NCBI GenBank assembly: GCA_023413555.1
Contig: JAEZPG010000052.1
Coordinates: 62,001 to 126,000 of the forward strand
Direction: 5' to 3'
Source: Bacillota bacterium
GTDB lineage: Bacteria; Bacillota; Clostridia; Lachnospirales; Lachnospiraceae
DNA length: 64,000 bases
The notes beneath the pieces were generated by a model. That model ran no database searches and was not told the DNA's origin. It saw only the letters and a program-made list of their open reading frames with translations. Each line of letters opens with the position of its first letter. The first letter of the stretch is position 1. Of the stretch, positions 62,717 to 64,000 are shown piece by piece. The position numbers and the translations under genes are program-made.

Positions 62717-63457
62717 TTATAATACTTTGTTTAAGAAATCGATGGTTCTAGGCTCTCTTGGATGATTGATTACCTGATCTGGAGTTCCTTCCTCCACAAT
62801 ATAACCTCCATCCATAAAGATGACACGACTGGCAACCTCTCTTGCAAAGCCCATTTCATGAGTAACAATGACCATAGTCATACCTGCCACAGCAAGATTC
62901 TTCATAACTGCTAATACCTCTCCTACCATTTCAGGATCTAAGGCTGAGGTTGGTTCATCAAAGAGCATGATATCCGGATTCATGGCAAGAGAACGGGCGA
63001 TGGCAGCTCTCTGCTTTTGTCCACCGGAAAGCTGTGGTGGATAAACATTGGCTTTGTCTGCAAGACCAACTCTCTCTAACAGCGACATTGCCTTCTTATT
63101 TGCCTCATCTTTCGTCATAATCTTCAAATCCACTGGTGCCAGTGTAATATTATCTAGTACAGTCATATGAGGGAACAGATTAAAGTGTTGGAATACCATA
63201 CCGATATTCTCTCTTACTTTATTTATATTAGTCTTTCTATCCGTTATATCGACACCATCTACTATTACATTGCCACTAGTTATATTCTCTAAACGATTTA
63301 AGCACCGAAGAAACGTGGATTTTCCAGAACCGGAAGGCCCAATGACACACACTACCTCACCTTCCATAACGGTTACATTAATATCCTTTAAAACTTCCAA
63401 TTTACCGAAATTCTTCTTCAGGTTAGTCACTTCAATCTTTACATTATTGGTATCCAC
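62717..63457 (-). CDS. Polar amino-acid ABC transporter ATP-binding protein (GlnQ/HisP-type)
   Basis: 246 aa. Walker [11 protein letters not shown]-loop [11 protein letters not shown], signature [17 protein letters not shown], Walker [16 protein letters not shown]-loop VTHEMGFA. This set, with [12 protein letters not shown], is typical of polar amino-acid importers. GTG start at 63457 with AAAGGAG eight bases upstream, overlapping the permease gene by 14 bp. The cognate binding protein would be upstream, outside the window. Confidence 0.96.
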   Translation of the reverse strand: MDTNNVKIEVTNLKKNFGKLEVLKDINVTVMEGEVVCVIGPSGSGKSTFLRCLNRLENITSGNVIVDGVDITDRKTNINKVRENIGMVFQHFNLFPHMTVLDNITLAPVDLKIMTKDEANKKAMSLLERVGLADKANVYPPQLSGGQKQRAAIARSLAMNPDIMLFDEPTSALDPEMVGEVLAVMKNLAVAGMTMVIVTHEMGFAREVASRVIFMDGGYIVEEGTPDQVINHPREPRTIDFLNKVL

Positions 63458-64000
63458 GGCGCATTCTCCTTTCTAGTAATTTAGCAAGTCTTGATAGAGA
63501 AATGATTACGATCATATAAATGATACCAATAATTGCCCAGGCACCCAATGCATCATAGGTGTTCTGTACAATGTTGTTTCCAGCAGATGTCAGTTCCTTA
63601 ATTCCTATCACAGAAAGAATAGAAGTATCCTTCAAAGAAATAATAAACTGATTTACAAAGGAAGGAATCATAACACGAATAGCCTGTGGAATTACAATTC
63701 TTCTCATAGACTTTCCATAGCTTAAACCTAAGCTTCTGGCTGCCTCCATCTGTCCTTTGTCGATAGACTGGATACCACCTCGGAAAATCTCTGCCATATA
63801 AGCACCTGCATTTAAAGACAGGGCAATAATACCAGCAGTGACTGCATCAAATTTAAAATGAGGCATTCCTAGGAATTTTATATTCTGAATCGCCATAGGT
63901 ATACCAAAGTAAATAAAAAATGCCAGAACAATCAAAGGAACACCACGGACACCGTCCACATAAATTGTCCCAAGTATGTTTAAGATTTTACTTTTGCTGA
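63444..64000 (-). CDS. Polar amino-acid ABC transporter permease (partial, N-terminus beyond window)
   Basis: The frame stays open to the window end (reading [22 protein letters not shown]), so the gene is cut at its 5' side. The visible 185 residues include [13 protein letters not shown] and the EAA loop [33 protein letters not shown], and four membrane helices. Works with the overlapping ATPase to import an amino acid such as glutamine, glutamate, arginine or cystine; which one cannot be read. Confidence 0.94.
   Translation of the reverse strand, partial: SKSKILNILGTIYVDGVRGVPLIVLAFFIYFGIPMAIQNIKFLGMPHFKFDAVTAGIIALSLNAGAYMAEIFRGGIQSIDKGQMEAARSLGLSYGKSMRRIVIPQAIRVMIPSFVNQFIISLKDTSILSVIGIKELTSAGNNIVQNTYDALGAWAIIGIIYMIVIISLSRLAKLLERRMRRGYQ

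Overview
The window is AT-rich with strong AGGAGG-type ribosome binding sites, frequent GTG and TTG starts, and short intergenic gaps ending in U-tract hairpins. Together with a glmS ribozyme, DUF5685, DUF5057 and DUF3592 proteins and a CwlC-like amidase without signal peptide, this points to a spore-forming-type Clostridia chromosome, most likely Lachnospiraceae. No rRNA, tRNA, prophage, insertion sequence or CRISPR array was seen. Most content is housekeeping.

Layout. 1-5.9 kb: arginine genes (argC-argJ on the minus strand, divergent argG) and glmS behind a long structured leader holding the glmS ribozyme. 5.9-9.0 kb: minus-strand run asnA, histidine phosphatase, maf, DUF3592 protein. 9.1-10.2 kb: amidase and a cold-shock gene with an attenuator-like leader. 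10.2-13.9 kb: minus-strand cluster of zinc-ribbon proteins, a J-domain protein with a Cys-rich tail, a DUF5685 protein, a membrane protein and a LURP-one-like protein. 14.2-15.7 kb: NhaC-type antiporter. 16.1-22.1 kb: metF, a large GGDEF/EAL protein and a glycosyltransferase-like membrane protein. 22.4-27.0 kb: a 1547-residue secreted subtilase.

27.1-33.7 kb is the most unusual region. It is a tight minus-strand operon built from Hsp70-machine parts: a GrpE-like protein, a lidless DnaK-like Hsp70, a second Hsp70-like protein whose ATPase site looks eroded and which is fused to a von Willebrand A domain with an intact MIDAS, and a 774-residue protein with a J-like N-terminus lacking HPD and FN3-like repeats at the C-terminus. 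I infer a specialised, non-housekeeping chaperone or scaffold system.

33.8-38.3 kb: topB, an ABC exporter pair and a DUF2383 protein. 38.5-45.7 kb: a small membrane protein, then serS, asnB, a lipoprotein and a two-component system read as one minus-strand run. 45.9-49.1 kb: carB without carA, with upstream motifs resembling the one at the argC promoter (candidate ArgR sites). 49.3-56.8 kb: CPBP protease, MATE pump, GLUG-repeat protein, second ABC pair and an alanine symporter. 57.1-60.9 kb: a large secreted DUF5057 protein. 61.1-64 kb: a stand-alone 39-residue Ser/Lys-rich protein gene, ung, a staygreen-family gene and an amino-acid ABC transporter cut by the window end.

All functions are assigned by reading sequence motifs; no database search was run.
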